Below are positions 6,191 to 12,914 of a DNA stretch of 12,938 nucleotides, one piece after another (within the stretch, counting starts at the first letter, position 1; each line of letters opens with the position of its first letter). The notes under the pieces are model-generated. The model worked only from the letters and a program-made list of their open reading frames with translations. It ran no database searches and had not been told where the DNA came from. Location: the NCBI GenBank assembly GCA_900549745.1, contig URPJ01000026.1, positions 1 to 12,938 on the forward strand, read 5' to 3'. This DNA comes from an uncultured Collinsella sp. (lineage in GTDB: Bacteria; Actinomycetota; Coriobacteriia; Coriobacteriales; Coriobacteriaceae). The translations under genes were made by a program, and so were the position numbers.

Positions 6191-6532
6191 TTACTCCGGC
6201 TTGGTTTCTACCGTGGGAGTCTTGTCCGCCGCGACTGGAGTGCGGGCAGTGTCCATAGTCAGGCAGTGTTTAGGACAGCTCTCGATGCACTCGCCGCACA
6301 CCACGCAAGCGTACGGGTCGATCGACCAGGTACCGCCCTTGCGATCGACCGCGAGCGCGCCCGCCGGGCAGCGGCGCGCGCACATGCCGCAGCAGATGCA
6401 CACGTCCATGTCGTTGACGATATGCCCGCGCAAGCGCTCGGGTGCCGTCAGCTTCTCCTGCGGATAGCGCACCGTGACCGGCTGCTTGACCATAGAACCT
6501 AAGGCCGTCTTGGCAAATGTCAGTAAACTCAT
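6191..6532 (-). CDS. echF: energy-converting hydrogenase ferredoxin-type subunit, 2[4Fe-4S] (EchF/HycF/NuoI-like)
   Basis: A 113-aa polyferredoxin subunit that should carry electrons between soluble ferredoxin and the catalytic small subunit. It has two complete CxxCxxCxxxCP motifs: Cys45, 48, 51, 55 (CICCGMCARRCP) and Cys76, 79, 82, 86 (CVVCGECIESCP); Cys47 is extra. The N-terminus (TFAKTALGSMVKQPVTVRYP) is the usual peripheral membrane-anchoring start of the NuoI/HycF family, and a short Thr/Pro/Lys tail (96-113) follows the second cluster. Last gene of the operon. Its ATG lies 7 bases after the stop codon of the large-subunit gene, and the Shine-Dalgarno-like GGAAAGGTAGG lies in the end of that gene. 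Position and size match EchF; HycF or HyfH are alternative names for the same family. Confidence 0.93.
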   Translation of the reverse strand: MSLLTFAKTALGSMVKQPVTVRYPQEKLTAPERLRGHIVNDMDVCICCGMCARRCPAGALAVDRKGGTWSIDPYACVVCGECIESCPKHCLTMDTARTPVAADKTPTVETKPE

Positions 6533-6539
6533 GCCGCGC

Positions 6540-7628
6540 CTACCTTTCCGTGCAGCTAATGCAGGGGTCGATGGTCAGGATAATCATGGGCACGTTGGCA
6601 AGGAGCACGCCCTGCAGCGCATGTGTCAGACCCGCCAGGTTCTGCGACGTCGGCGTGCGCACGCGGAAGCGGTCCAGGTTCTTGGTGCCGTTACCGCGCA
6701 CATAGTAATACGCCTCGCCGCGCGGCTGCTCAATCACAACCTCGCCGCGTGCGCCGTCGGCCGGTGTAAGCTTGGTGCGCCCGCCTATCCCGTCGTGCGG
6801 AATCTTGCCCACAAGCTCCTTAATGATGTCCATGGCCTGCGTGACCTCGGCACAGCGCACCTGGCAGCGGGCATAGCAATCGCCATCGGTAGCAACGATG
6901 GGCTCAAACGCAACCAGATCCGCATAGGCACCGTCGTCAAACATGCGCACGTCGTAATCCACGCCCGAGGCGCGCCCAAACGGGCCGACCATCGACAGAT
7001 CCAGCGCATCTTTCTTGCTGATCACACCCACGCCATGCAAGCGCTCGCCGCAGCTGTCATCGTCCAAAAACGTATGCACCAGGGCCTCGTAGTCGGGACG
7101 CATGGCATCGAGCGTCTGGACAATTCCGGCCAGCTCGGAGTCCTCGATATCGTGCTTAAGGCCGCCGATCTCGTTAATCGACAGAATCACGCGGCCACCG
7201 CACGTGCTCTCGAAGATCTTGAGAATCTGCTCGCGCAGGGTCCACGAACGATAGAACAGTGCCTCGAAGCCAAAGGCGTCGGCGAGCAGACCCAGCCACA
7301 ACAGGTGCGAATGAATACGCGAAAGCTCGTGCAAAATGGTGCGGATATACTGCACGCGGCCGGGCACCTCGATGTCGAGCATGCGCTCGCAGGCGCTGGC
7401 ATAACCGTAGCTGTGGCCCACGGCGCAGATGCCACAGATGCGCTCGGCGATGTAGCCAAACTGGTGCATGTCGCGCTTTTCGGTGAGCTTCTCGAGCCCG
7501 CGGTGCACAAAGCCGATCTGCGGAATTGCCTCGATGACGCGGTCGTCCTCGATTACCAGGTCCAGATGAAGCGGCTCGGGCAGCACCGGGTGCTGCGGGC
7601 CAAACGGAATAACGGAGCGATGTGCCAT
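6540..7628 (-). CDS. echE: [NiFe] hydrogenase large subunit, group 4 (EchE/HycE/NuoD-like)
   Basis: The 362-aa catalytic subunit. Both NiFe-binding motifs are present: ERICGICAVGH (Cys65 and Cys68) and the C-terminal DPCISCTER (Cys356 and Cys359). These four cysteines are missing in NuoD of complex I, so this is a hydrogenase. The overall sequence (GPQHPVLPEPLHLDL, GFVHRGLEKL, EIGGLKHDIED) is of the energy-converting group 4 type. The NuoC-like domain is a separate protein here, unlike the HycE fusion of E. coli formate hydrogenlyase. The protein ends exactly at the Arg after the second CxxC, which is the mature end in HycE, so there is no C-terminal propeptide to cleave. The ATG at 7628 follows AAAGGAGG by 10 bases and lies 5 bases after the upstream stop. 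Confidence 0.96.
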   Translation of the reverse strand: MAHRSVIPFGPQHPVLPEPLHLDLVIEDDRVIEAIPQIGFVHRGLEKLTEKRDMHQFGYIAERICGICAVGHSYGYASACERMLDIEVPGRVQYIRTILHELSRIHSHLLWLGLLADAFGFEALFYRSWTLREQILKIFESTCGGRVILSINEIGGLKHDIEDSELAGIVQTLDAMRPDYEALVHTFLDDDSCGERLHGVGVISKKDALDLSMVGPFGRASGVDYDVRMFDDGAYADLVAFEPIVATDGDCYARCQVRCAEVTQAMDIIKELVGKIPHDGIGGRTKLTPADGARGEVVIEQPRGEAYYYVRGNGTKNLDRFRVRTPTSQNLAGLTHALQGVLLANVPMIILTIDPCISCTER

Positions 7629-7633
7629 GGACC

Positions 7634-8353
7634 TTACGCCTCCTTTTTCTGCTTGTCGCGGGCGGCCTTGGCGGCAAGCGCCGCGCGGACCTTGGCCGCT
7701 TTCTCGGGATCCATGGCGGCGAGCTTTGCCTCCATCTCGGCAGCCTTGAGCGCGGCCTTCGCAGCAGTTTCATCGTGCTGAGCATCGGAGCCGGCAGCCG
7801 CAGCGGGCTGAGCGACGGCAGCGCCCGCAGCATCGCCAGCGCCCGCAGTGCCCTCCCCCGCAGCGGCCGTGGCAGTAGCAGCCTTCTCGGCCGCGGCCTT
7901 GCGCGCCTTGGCCTCGGCAGCGGCACGGACCTTCATGGCTTTCTCGCGCGCGGCCTTCACCTCGGGCGTGATAACGCTCATGGGCTCGGCAGTCGAGACC
8001 TGGTAGAAAAAGCCCTTAAAGTCAATCTGCATATCGGTAATGGCAAGACCAAACAGGTCGTGCGCTTCGTTTTCAAACGGGAATACTGCCGGATAGTACG
8101 AGCTGATGGACGGAATCTCCTGGTACTGATTAATTCCCTCAACCACCAGGTTCTCGATCGCATAGCTGCCGTCCTGCGCAATCTGCTCCTGAGCAGCACG
8201 GACGTTGATAAACGTATAGACCAGGCGATACGATCCGTCGTCCACACAGCGCTCGGCGTGCATTTGCACAAAGCGCGCGCCGACGCCCTTGAGCGCCTGC
8301 ACATGCGGCAGGAGCTCGTCGAGCCCGACGGTGGTATAGATAGCCTTTTGCAT
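7634..8353 (-). CDS. echD: energy-converting hydrogenase NuoC-like subunit (EchD) with long Ala-rich tail
   Basis: A 239-aa protein. Residues 1 to about 128 form a complex I 30-kDa (NuoC/EchD) domain, with the conserved block PAVFPFENEAHDLFGLAI (88-105), where the family has P-x-A...E-x-E-x-x-DLFG. Residues about 130-239 are a low-complexity tail made mostly of Ala with Lys, Glu and Arg (AAREKAMKVRAAAEAKARK and similar), probably a charged helix or disordered linker, broken by a Gly/Ala/Gln/Pro stretch at about 165-193. The tail roughly doubles the size of the protein. The start overlaps the upstream stop by one base (TAATG), with AAAGGAGG 7 bases upstream. It bridges small and large subunits structurally and has no visible cofactor site. 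EchD identity follows from domain and gene order; the tail's function is unknown. Confidence 0.92.
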   Translation of the reverse strand: MQKAIYTTVGLDELLPHVQALKGVGARFVQMHAERCVDDGSYRLVYTFINVRAAQEQIAQDGSYAIENLVVEGINQYQEIPSISSYYPAVFPFENEAHDLFGLAITDMQIDFKGFFYQVSTAEPMSVITPEVKAAREKAMKVRAAAEAKARKAAAEKAATATAAAGEGTAGAGDAAGAAVAQPAAAAGSDAQHDETAAKAALKAAEMEAKLAAMDPEKAAKVRAALAAKAARDKQKKEA

Positions 8354-8973
8354 TACTCGGCCTCCTTTGCAGCGACGGGCGTCTCAGCAGGTGCGTCACC
8401 AGCGGCAGGCGCTGCGGGTTTCTCGGCAGGCGCGTCACCGGCACCGTCAGCCCCGGCCCCAGCTGCAGCCACGAACCCGTCCTCGCCCAACTCGACGCCG
8501 CCATCCCAGGTAGCAGCGCCGCCCACGGTAAGCGGGTCACCGCCGGCGCGCATCACGGCCTCCTTCTGATCAAGGATGCCGCACGCCTCCACGATGGCAT
8601 CGATCACGGTCTCGGGACGAATGGCGCACCCGGGCGCATACACGTCCACGGGAATCGCGCGGTCCACGCCGCCGATCACGTTATAGGCATCGCGGAATAC
8701 GCCGCCCGAACACGCGCAAATGCCGCACGCCACCACGCACTTGGGCTCGAGCATCTGGCTGTAGATCTGGCGCACGACGGGCAGGTTCTGGGCATTGACC
8801 GACCCCGTCACCAAAAAGATGTCCGCATGCTTGGGGTTGCCGGTGTTGACCACGCCAAAGCGCTCCGCATCGAACAGCGGCGTGAGCGAGGCCAGCACCT
8901 CGATATCGCATCCGTTGCAGCTCGAGCCGTCGTAATGAATGACCCACGGCGAGCGCGACATTTTATGATCCAT
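8353..8973 (-). CDS. echC: [NiFe] hydrogenase small subunit, group 4 (EchC/HycG/NuoB-like)
   Basis: A 206-aa electron-transfer subunit holding the proximal [4Fe-4S] cluster next to the NiFe site. The ligand motifs are SSCNGCDIE (Cys19, Cys22), GICACSGG (Cys86) and APGCAIRPE (Cys116); Cys83 and Cys88 are additional. No twin-arginine signal or second/third cluster domain is present, as expected for the short cytoplasmic group 4 small subunits. Residues about 150-206 are an Ala/Pro/Gly/Glu tail with a repeated GDAPAE motif, absent from minimal family members. I chose the ATG at 8973 because TAGGAGGT ends 7 bases upstream; the in-frame GTG at 8982 overlaps that ribosome binding site. A further ATG (MSRSPW, four codons on) cannot be excluded. 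The ribosome binding site includes the stop codon of the preceding gene. Confidence 0.95.
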   Translation of the reverse strand: MDHKMSRSPWVIHYDGSSCNGCDIEVLASLTPLFDAERFGVVNTGNPKHADIFLVTGSVNAQNLPVVRQIYSQMLEPKCVVACGICACSGGVFRDAYNVIGGVDRAIPVDVYAPGCAIRPETVIDAIVEACGILDQKEAVMRAGGDPLTVGGAATWDGGVELGEDGFVAAAGAGADGAGDAPAEKPAAPAAGDAPAETPVAAKEAE

Positions 8974-8985
8974 GGATGCCACCTC

Positions 8986-11868
8986 CTAAATAAACACGTC
9001 AACGAGGATGGGCATAAGGTTGAGCAGGCCAAACACCAGCGCCACGCCCCATCCGAGCCTAAAGCAGCTGCGCCAGGTGCTGCGTGCGAAGGTGTTGTCG
9101 ATCAGGACCTCGACAAAATACGTCGCGGCCATCACGACCAGGGCTACAACCCAGCTCACGGGGTTGTCCCAAACAAAGAACATGCCCACCCACATCAAAA
9201 ACAGCACGGTCTCGCACCAGTGCATAAGGGTCATCTTGGCCAGCGTGCCGCCGCTCATCTCGGTGGCGACGCCCTGGACGATCTCCTGATGCGCGTGATG
9301 CGAGTACGAAAGGTCAAACGGCGACTTGCGCAGCTTGATGGTAAGCACCGCGAGCAGCGCCAGGAAAATGGGCGCGCTGTACACGATGATGGGGGCCGAC
9401 TGCCCCGTCACGGCGATGGAATCAAAGCTGTCGGTGGCAAGGTACAGGCCCACGCTCATCAGCAAAACGGCGGGCTCGTAACTCATAACCTGCAGTAACT
9501 CACGATCGGCGCCAACCTGGGCAAACGGGCTTTGCGTCGAGGCGGACGCCAACACCACAAAGATCGCGGCGAGCGTCACCATAAAAGCGCACAGTAGCGT
9601 GTTAGAGCCCGACACAAAGATGCCGCCGCCCACGACGGTAAAGATGAGCGCGCACGCCATATAGGTATCGTCCATGGTGTTTACGCTGGCAGGGGCTTTG
9701 CGCAGCAGCTTGGCAACGTCGTAGAAAGGCTGGAGCAGGCGCGGGCCCACGCGGCCCTGCATACGGGCCGAAAGTTTGCGGTCAACGCCGTCGATCAGGC
9801 CACCAACCAAAGGCGCCAGCAGGGCAAACACCACGGTACCAATAAATATGCCCACGACGCCCGAGCCTTCAAAATACTTGCCGCGCAGCACCGAGGGCGC
9901 ACTCATGGCAAGCCGCTCGGGCCCAATCCACGCGCAACACAGCAGCGCAAACAAGATAATACTGCAGCACACGACGCTACCCGCGGGACCAATACGCTTC
10001 TCGCCAAGGGCGTCCTCCGAGTACCAATTGCGCTTTTCAGCCTTTACCTCGTGTCCCATCGAGCCGCGGAAATGGCGATATTTATCGGTTCCCACGCCCG
10101 AAAGGTACACGTTGACGTGCGGCTTATTGCTCACGCGGAATGAAGTCAGCAGCACCACGGCGATAAACGCCACGATAACCACCATCAGATACATGGCGTC
10201 CTTGCCGATAACGTACGGCACGCGGCCAAACACCATGGCCAAGTAAGGCGACACCAGACCGCTCGAGATAACCGGGAACGCCACGCAGCACAGAATCAGC
10301 AGCGCGGCGATGGTGTTGAGGGCCATCCATTCGGTCTTATGAACATTGACCTCAACGTTTTGAGCCGTGGGGTCGACGCCCGAAAGCTTGGCAAGCCACT
10401 TGCCCCAGAAGTAAAACGTCGCGGCCGAGCCAAAGGCCAGAACCATGATCATGAGCACGTTGCCGGTCTGGGCAAACGCCACCAGGGCGCCCCACTTGGA
10501 CACGAGCATGCCAAACGGCGCCACAAACATGCCCATGATGCCCAGCATCATCAGGCGCGTCAGGTGCGGCATGCGGCTGAACATACCGTCCATGTCCTCG
10601 ATATTGCGGCTGCCGATATGATGCTCGGCCGTGCCCACGCACAGGAACAGCAACGACTTTGCCACCGTGTGGAACAGGATCAGGAAGATGGCCGCCCATA
10701 CGGCCTCGGGCGCGCCGACACCCAAGCAGGCACTGATGAGGCCCAAGTTGGAAATGGTGGAGTACGCGAGCACACGCTTGGCGTTGCTCTGCGAGATGGC
10801 CATGAGGGCAGCGAGCAAAAACGTGATGGCACCCACACTCGTGACCATAAAGCCGGTCACGGGATAGATGGCATAGAGCGGGCTCAGCTTGACCATCAGG
10901 AACACGCCGGCTTTGACCATGGTTGACGAGTGCAGCAGGGCGCTCGTGGGCGTGGGGGCAACCATGGCGCCCAGCAGCCAAGTGTGGAACGGCATCTGTG
11001 CGGCCTTGGTAAGGGCGGCGAGCGATAGCAGGACGACCGGCATCACCAGCAGTGCGGACTGCGCGGTACCGGCGCCGGAAAGCTCGATCATGCCCGAGAT
11101 GGTCAGCGGCATGCCGTTGACGTGCAGAAACATAAGGCCCGCCAAAAACGCGATGCCGCCCAGCATGTTGAGGATGATCTGGGTGAAGGCGTTTTTGATG
11201 GCCTCGGGCGTGCGCGTGTAGCCAATCATGAGGAACGAGCACACGGTGGTGATTTCCCAGCCGCAGAACAGCCACTCAAGGTTGTCGCTCGTCACGATGA
11301 CGAACATGGCCGAGAGGAACAGGAACATGAGCGCCAGGAACTGCGGGCGACGGTCGGGCGCGGTCTGCCCGCGCAGCGCGGCCTCGTGCTCGTCATGGGC
11401 CTGGAAGTCCTTCATGTAGCCCAGGGCATACACGCAGATAAGGCTGCCGACAATGCCAACGGCGAGCACCATGATCACACTCATGTAGTCCAGGTAGAGC
11501 GGGGTTGCGGTGACGGCTTCGGTCGCGGGCAGCGTCATGGCTGCAAAGGCGAGCGAGCCCACCAGTTGGACTATGCCGAGCACCGTGGTGAGCGCGTTCC
11601 TATATTTGTACGCGTTGTATAGGATGACGGCGCACAGGATGACGTCGATGACGGAGCTGATGATCGAGAGCACATGCGAGGTACCGGGGGCAACCTCAAA
11701 GCTCTGCGGACCCGTGCCAAAAAACATGACGGCGACTACAACCGTCACCGCCATAATAATGCCGGAACCTATGAGCCCCACCGCATCGCGGGCGCGGTCA
11801 CCGCGCGCGAGCAGCATGCTCAGCGCCGGTACCAGCGGAAACAGGGTAAGGAAATACAGTAGCGTCAT
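8986..11868 (-). CDS. echA/echB: fused membrane subunit: antiporter-like (EchA/NuoL-M) plus NuoH-like (EchB)
   Basis: A 960-aa integral membrane protein combining two normally separate subunits. Residues 1 to about 600 are an Mrp-antiporter/NuoL-M-like domain with around 14 or more membrane segments and the key charged residues of the proton path: Glu205 (FCGWEITTVCSF), Lys288 (LTKAAQMPFHTW), Lys319 (STMVKAG), Lys364 and Lys404 (FHTVAKSLL). A linker and one or two extra segments (about 600-660) lead to a NuoH/EchB/HycD-like domain (about 665-960), with GVDRKLSARMQGRVGPRLLQ (694-713), VAKLLRK, and ADRELLQVMSYEP (787-799), the quinone-chamber and interface region in relatives. The reading frame is continuous, and its last codons directly precede the next gene's ribosome binding site. 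The ATG at 11868 follows GGGGGAG by 7 bases. It should couple the redox reaction to H+ or Na+ translocation. It is the first gene of the operon. Confidence 0.94.
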   Translation of the reverse strand: MTLLYFLTLFPLVPALSMLLARGDRARDAVGLIGSGIIMAVTVVVAVMFFGTGPQSFEVAPGTSHVLSIISSVIDVILCAVILYNAYKYRNALTTVLGIVQLVGSLAFAAMTLPATEAVTATPLYLDYMSVIMVLAVGIVGSLICVYALGYMKDFQAHDEHEAALRGQTAPDRRPQFLALMFLFLSAMFVIVTSDNLEWLFCGWEITTVCSFLMIGYTRTPEAIKNAFTQIILNMLGGIAFLAGLMFLHVNGMPLTISGMIELSGAGTAQSALLVMPVVLLSLAALTKAAQMPFHTWLLGAMVAPTPTSALLHSSTMVKAGVFLMVKLSPLYAIYPVTGFMVTSVGAITFLLAALMAISQSNAKRVLAYSTISNLGLISACLGVGAPEAVWAAIFLILFHTVAKSLLFLCVGTAEHHIGSRNIEDMDGMFSRMPHLTRLMMLGIMGMFVAPFGMLVSKWGALVAFAQTGNVLMIMVLAFGSAATFYFWGKWLAKLSGVDPTAQNVEVNVHKTEWMALNTIAALLILCCVAFPVISSGLVSPYLAMVFGRVPYVIGKDAMYLMVVIVAFIAVVLLTSFRVSNKPHVNVYLSGVGTDKYRHFRGSMGHEVKAEKRNWYSEDALGEKRIGPAGSVVCCSIILFALLCCAWIGPERLAMSAPSVLRGKYFEGSGVVGIFIGTVVFALLAPLVGGLIDGVDRKLSARMQGRVGPRLLQPFYDVAKLLRKAPASVNTMDDTYMACALIFTVVGGGIFVSGSNTLLCAFMVTLAAIFVVLASASTQSPFAQVGADRELLQVMSYEPAVLLMSVGLYLATDSFDSIAVTGQSAPIIVYSAPIFLALLAVLTIKLRKSPFDLSYSHHAHQEIVQGVATEMSGGTLAKMTLMHWCETVLFLMWVGMFFVWDNPVSWVVALVVMAATYFVEVLIDNTFARSTWRSCFRLGWGVALVFGLLNLMPILVDVFI

Positions 11869-11901
11869 ACCATCACTCCCCCATGCAAAAACGCTGCAAT
11901 T

Positions 11902-11925
11902 GTTTAACGTTATAGCTCAATTGAG
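11902..11925 (-). promoter_or_regulatory. putative hydrogenase-operon promoter with palindrome
   Basis: On the minus strand a -10-like TATAAC (11914 down to 11909) lies about 40 bases upstream of the ATG, predicting a start near 11902 and a leader of roughly 34 bases. Directly upstream is the perfect palindrome CTCAATTGAG (11916-11925). No -35 consensus is found at the right distance, so an activator may bind at the palindrome. The rest of 11926-12118 is GC-rich with short GC inverted repeats and no gene seen. Confidence 0.35.
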
Positions 11926-12118
11926 GAGCAGCGGCGGCAGGTTTTCGGTCAACTGGGGAGTTTTAGGCGTACGGGGTAAGGGCACGTCCGCTTTGGAGCA
12001 GTGGGGCGACGCTCCCCTATCGCAGCGACAGGCGCGCGGGCCACTGCGCGCGGTTTATTGGCCACTTTGGAGGATGTCCCGACAGGCTCGCGCCGGTCCA
12101 AAAAGTTGGCGCGGCAAG

Positions 12119-12141
12119 AAAAATGCGCCCCTATGGGCGCA
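12119..12141 (-). terminator. intrinsic terminator of the HTH gene
   Basis: On the minus strand TGCGCCC (from 12141) pairs with GGGCGCA (ending 12124) around a four-base loop and is followed by TTTTT and then CTT. This is a textbook Rho-independent terminator 12 bases after the stop codon of the helix-turn-helix gene. It separates that gene from the hydrogenase operon. Confidence 0.85.
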
Positions 12142-12153
12142 CCATCCCGTTTG

Positions 12154-12549
12154 CTATTCCGCCTTTTTAACGCGCGGCTTGCGACCGCGCGGCTTATCGA
12201 CCAGTGCGGCCTCACCGCTCTCGCGGTACTGACGGCACCAAGCCTTGACCGAAGACTCGCTGGGAATCTTGTGCTTGATCATGGCCTCGCGAACCGTCAA
12301 GCCGTTTTCCAGACGGTCCTTAACCACAGCGAGCTTGACGTCGTACGAATAGGTATGATGATGCGAACCGGCATTGAGAACGGCGTCGGCACCGCCCACG
12401 GCATACGCGCGGGCCCACTGACGAGCCGTGGCCTGAGGAATGCCAAGCTCCGCGGCGAGAGCGCGATGACCGACCCCCTCTTGGAGGATCTCGACGGCGC
12501 GCTGCCTAACCTCGGGCGCATGCGTGCGAGTCCTAGTTGCTTCCGACAT
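12154..12549 (-). CDS. solitary double helix-turn-helix protein, IS150 InsJ/IS3 OrfA-like
   Basis: A 131-aa basic protein with two helix-turn-helix units in tandem. The first (about 10-50) reads APEVRQRAVEILQEGVGHRA followed by LAAELGIPQATARQWARAY. The second (about 68-110) reads SYDVKLAVVKDRLENGLTV followed by REAMIKHKIPSESSVKAWCRQY. Each is followed by a Gly-rich turn (GGADAVL, SGEAALV), and the protein ends in PRGRKPRVKKAE. This is the arrangement of InsJ (IS150 OrfA), but it lacks the leucine-zipper region, and no OrfB integrase follows; instead an intrinsic terminator does. It is either a remnant of an insertion sequence or a stand-alone DNA-binding protein. The start is uncertain: ATG at 12549 (chosen) or GTG at 12558 (134 aa), which has AAGG about 7 bases upstream. 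Confidence 0.8.
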   Translation of the reverse strand: MSEATRTRTHAPEVRQRAVEILQEGVGHRALAAELGIPQATARQWARAYAVGGADAVLNAGSHHHTYSYDVKLAVVKDRLENGLTVREAMIKHKIPSESSVKAWCRQYRESGEAALVDKPRGRKPRVKKAE

Positions 12550-12599
12550 ACCTGCCACTTCTTAGCCTTAGCCGTTAATCTGCTTTCTTACGTGCAAGT

Positions 12600-12628
12600 T
12601 AGATAGTAGCATTTTACTGTTTGCTCAA
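12600..12628 (-). promoter_or_regulatory. weak candidate promoter of the HTH gene
   Basis: On the minus strand TTGAGC (12628 down to 12623) and TATCTA (12605 down to 12600) are separated by 17 bases. The -10 match is poor (three of six). An alternative -10, TAAAAT (12616 down to 12611), matches better but lacks a -35. The surrounding DNA is AT-rich, so chance matches are likely. Confidence 0.25.
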
Positions 12629-12751
12629 AGCAGTTAATTAAAATAGACGCGGCGTTATCTGGGCATTTAGCACCAAATTACGACATTTCTTTATCGATTA
12701 TTTACGCTGGTAGCTGACTCGCAGCTAATCGTCATTCGCTTGTCAACAAAA

Positions 12752-12781
12752 TTGGCATCTCTTTATGTCCTTTGGTATAGA
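12752..12781 (+). promoter_or_regulatory. candidate plus-strand promoter in the right-hand intergenic region
   Basis: TTGGCA (12752-12757) and TATAGA (12776-12781) are separated by 18 bases, with five and four matches to the sigma-70-type consensus. The predicted start is near 12788. No coding region follows within the window; a nested hairpin (GAGTGA 12816-12821 with TCACTC 12843-12848, enclosing CTGC-AAG-GCAG) and the terminator at 12890-12914 do. It could drive a short RNA or the leader of a gene beyond the window. Confidence 0.3.
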
Positions 12782-12889
12782 GGATATAGTTATTAACCCC
12801 TCCCCCAATATTTTTGAGTGATCTGCAAGGCAGTAGACGTCCTCACTCCTCATGATTACCGCGCATTGCCATTCATCGGAGCAAAATCA

Positions 12890-12914
12890 AAACCACCCCT
12901 AAAAGGGGTGGTTT
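12890..12914. terminator. bidirectional terminator-like hairpin near the right edge
   Basis: AAACCACCCCT (12890-12900) and AGGGGTGGTTT (12904-12914) form a perfect 11-bp stem with an AAA loop. The minus strand continues with a T-rich run (TGATTTTG), the plus strand with GCTCTT. It fits best as the terminator of a leftward gene lying beyond the window. The whole stretch 12559-12938 is gene-free and more AT-rich than the rest of the window. Confidence 0.75.

Noticed and set aside
6474..7781. 435-aa plus-strand open frame antisense to the large subunit and the end of the NuoC-like gene
   Set aside because: It mirrors a well-supported hydrogenase gene with intact catalytic motifs, shows no recognisable domain, and is explained by high GC content leaving antisense frames open.
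8974..8982. GTG start at 8982 for the hydrogenase small subunit
   Set aside because: It overlaps the AGGAGGT ribosome binding site, which is correctly spaced for the ATG at 8973.
6191..11868. Assignment as respiratory complex I (nuo) genes
   Set aside because: The large subunit keeps both Ni-binding CxxC motifs (65/68 and 356/359), which NuoD has lost, and no nuoA, J, K, E, F or G is present.
6191..11868. Assignment as formate hydrogenlyase (hyc/hyf)
   Set aside because: The NuoC and NuoD parts are separate proteins, the small subunit precedes the large subunit as in ech, and no fdhF or hycB-like gene is in the window. Phylogeny could still overturn this.
12849..12914. T-box riboswitch suggested by ACCGCG followed by a terminator hairpin
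   Set aside because: The bases before ACCGCG read GATT and not the UGGN needed to pair with the tRNA acceptor end, and no proper Stem I specifier loop is visible.
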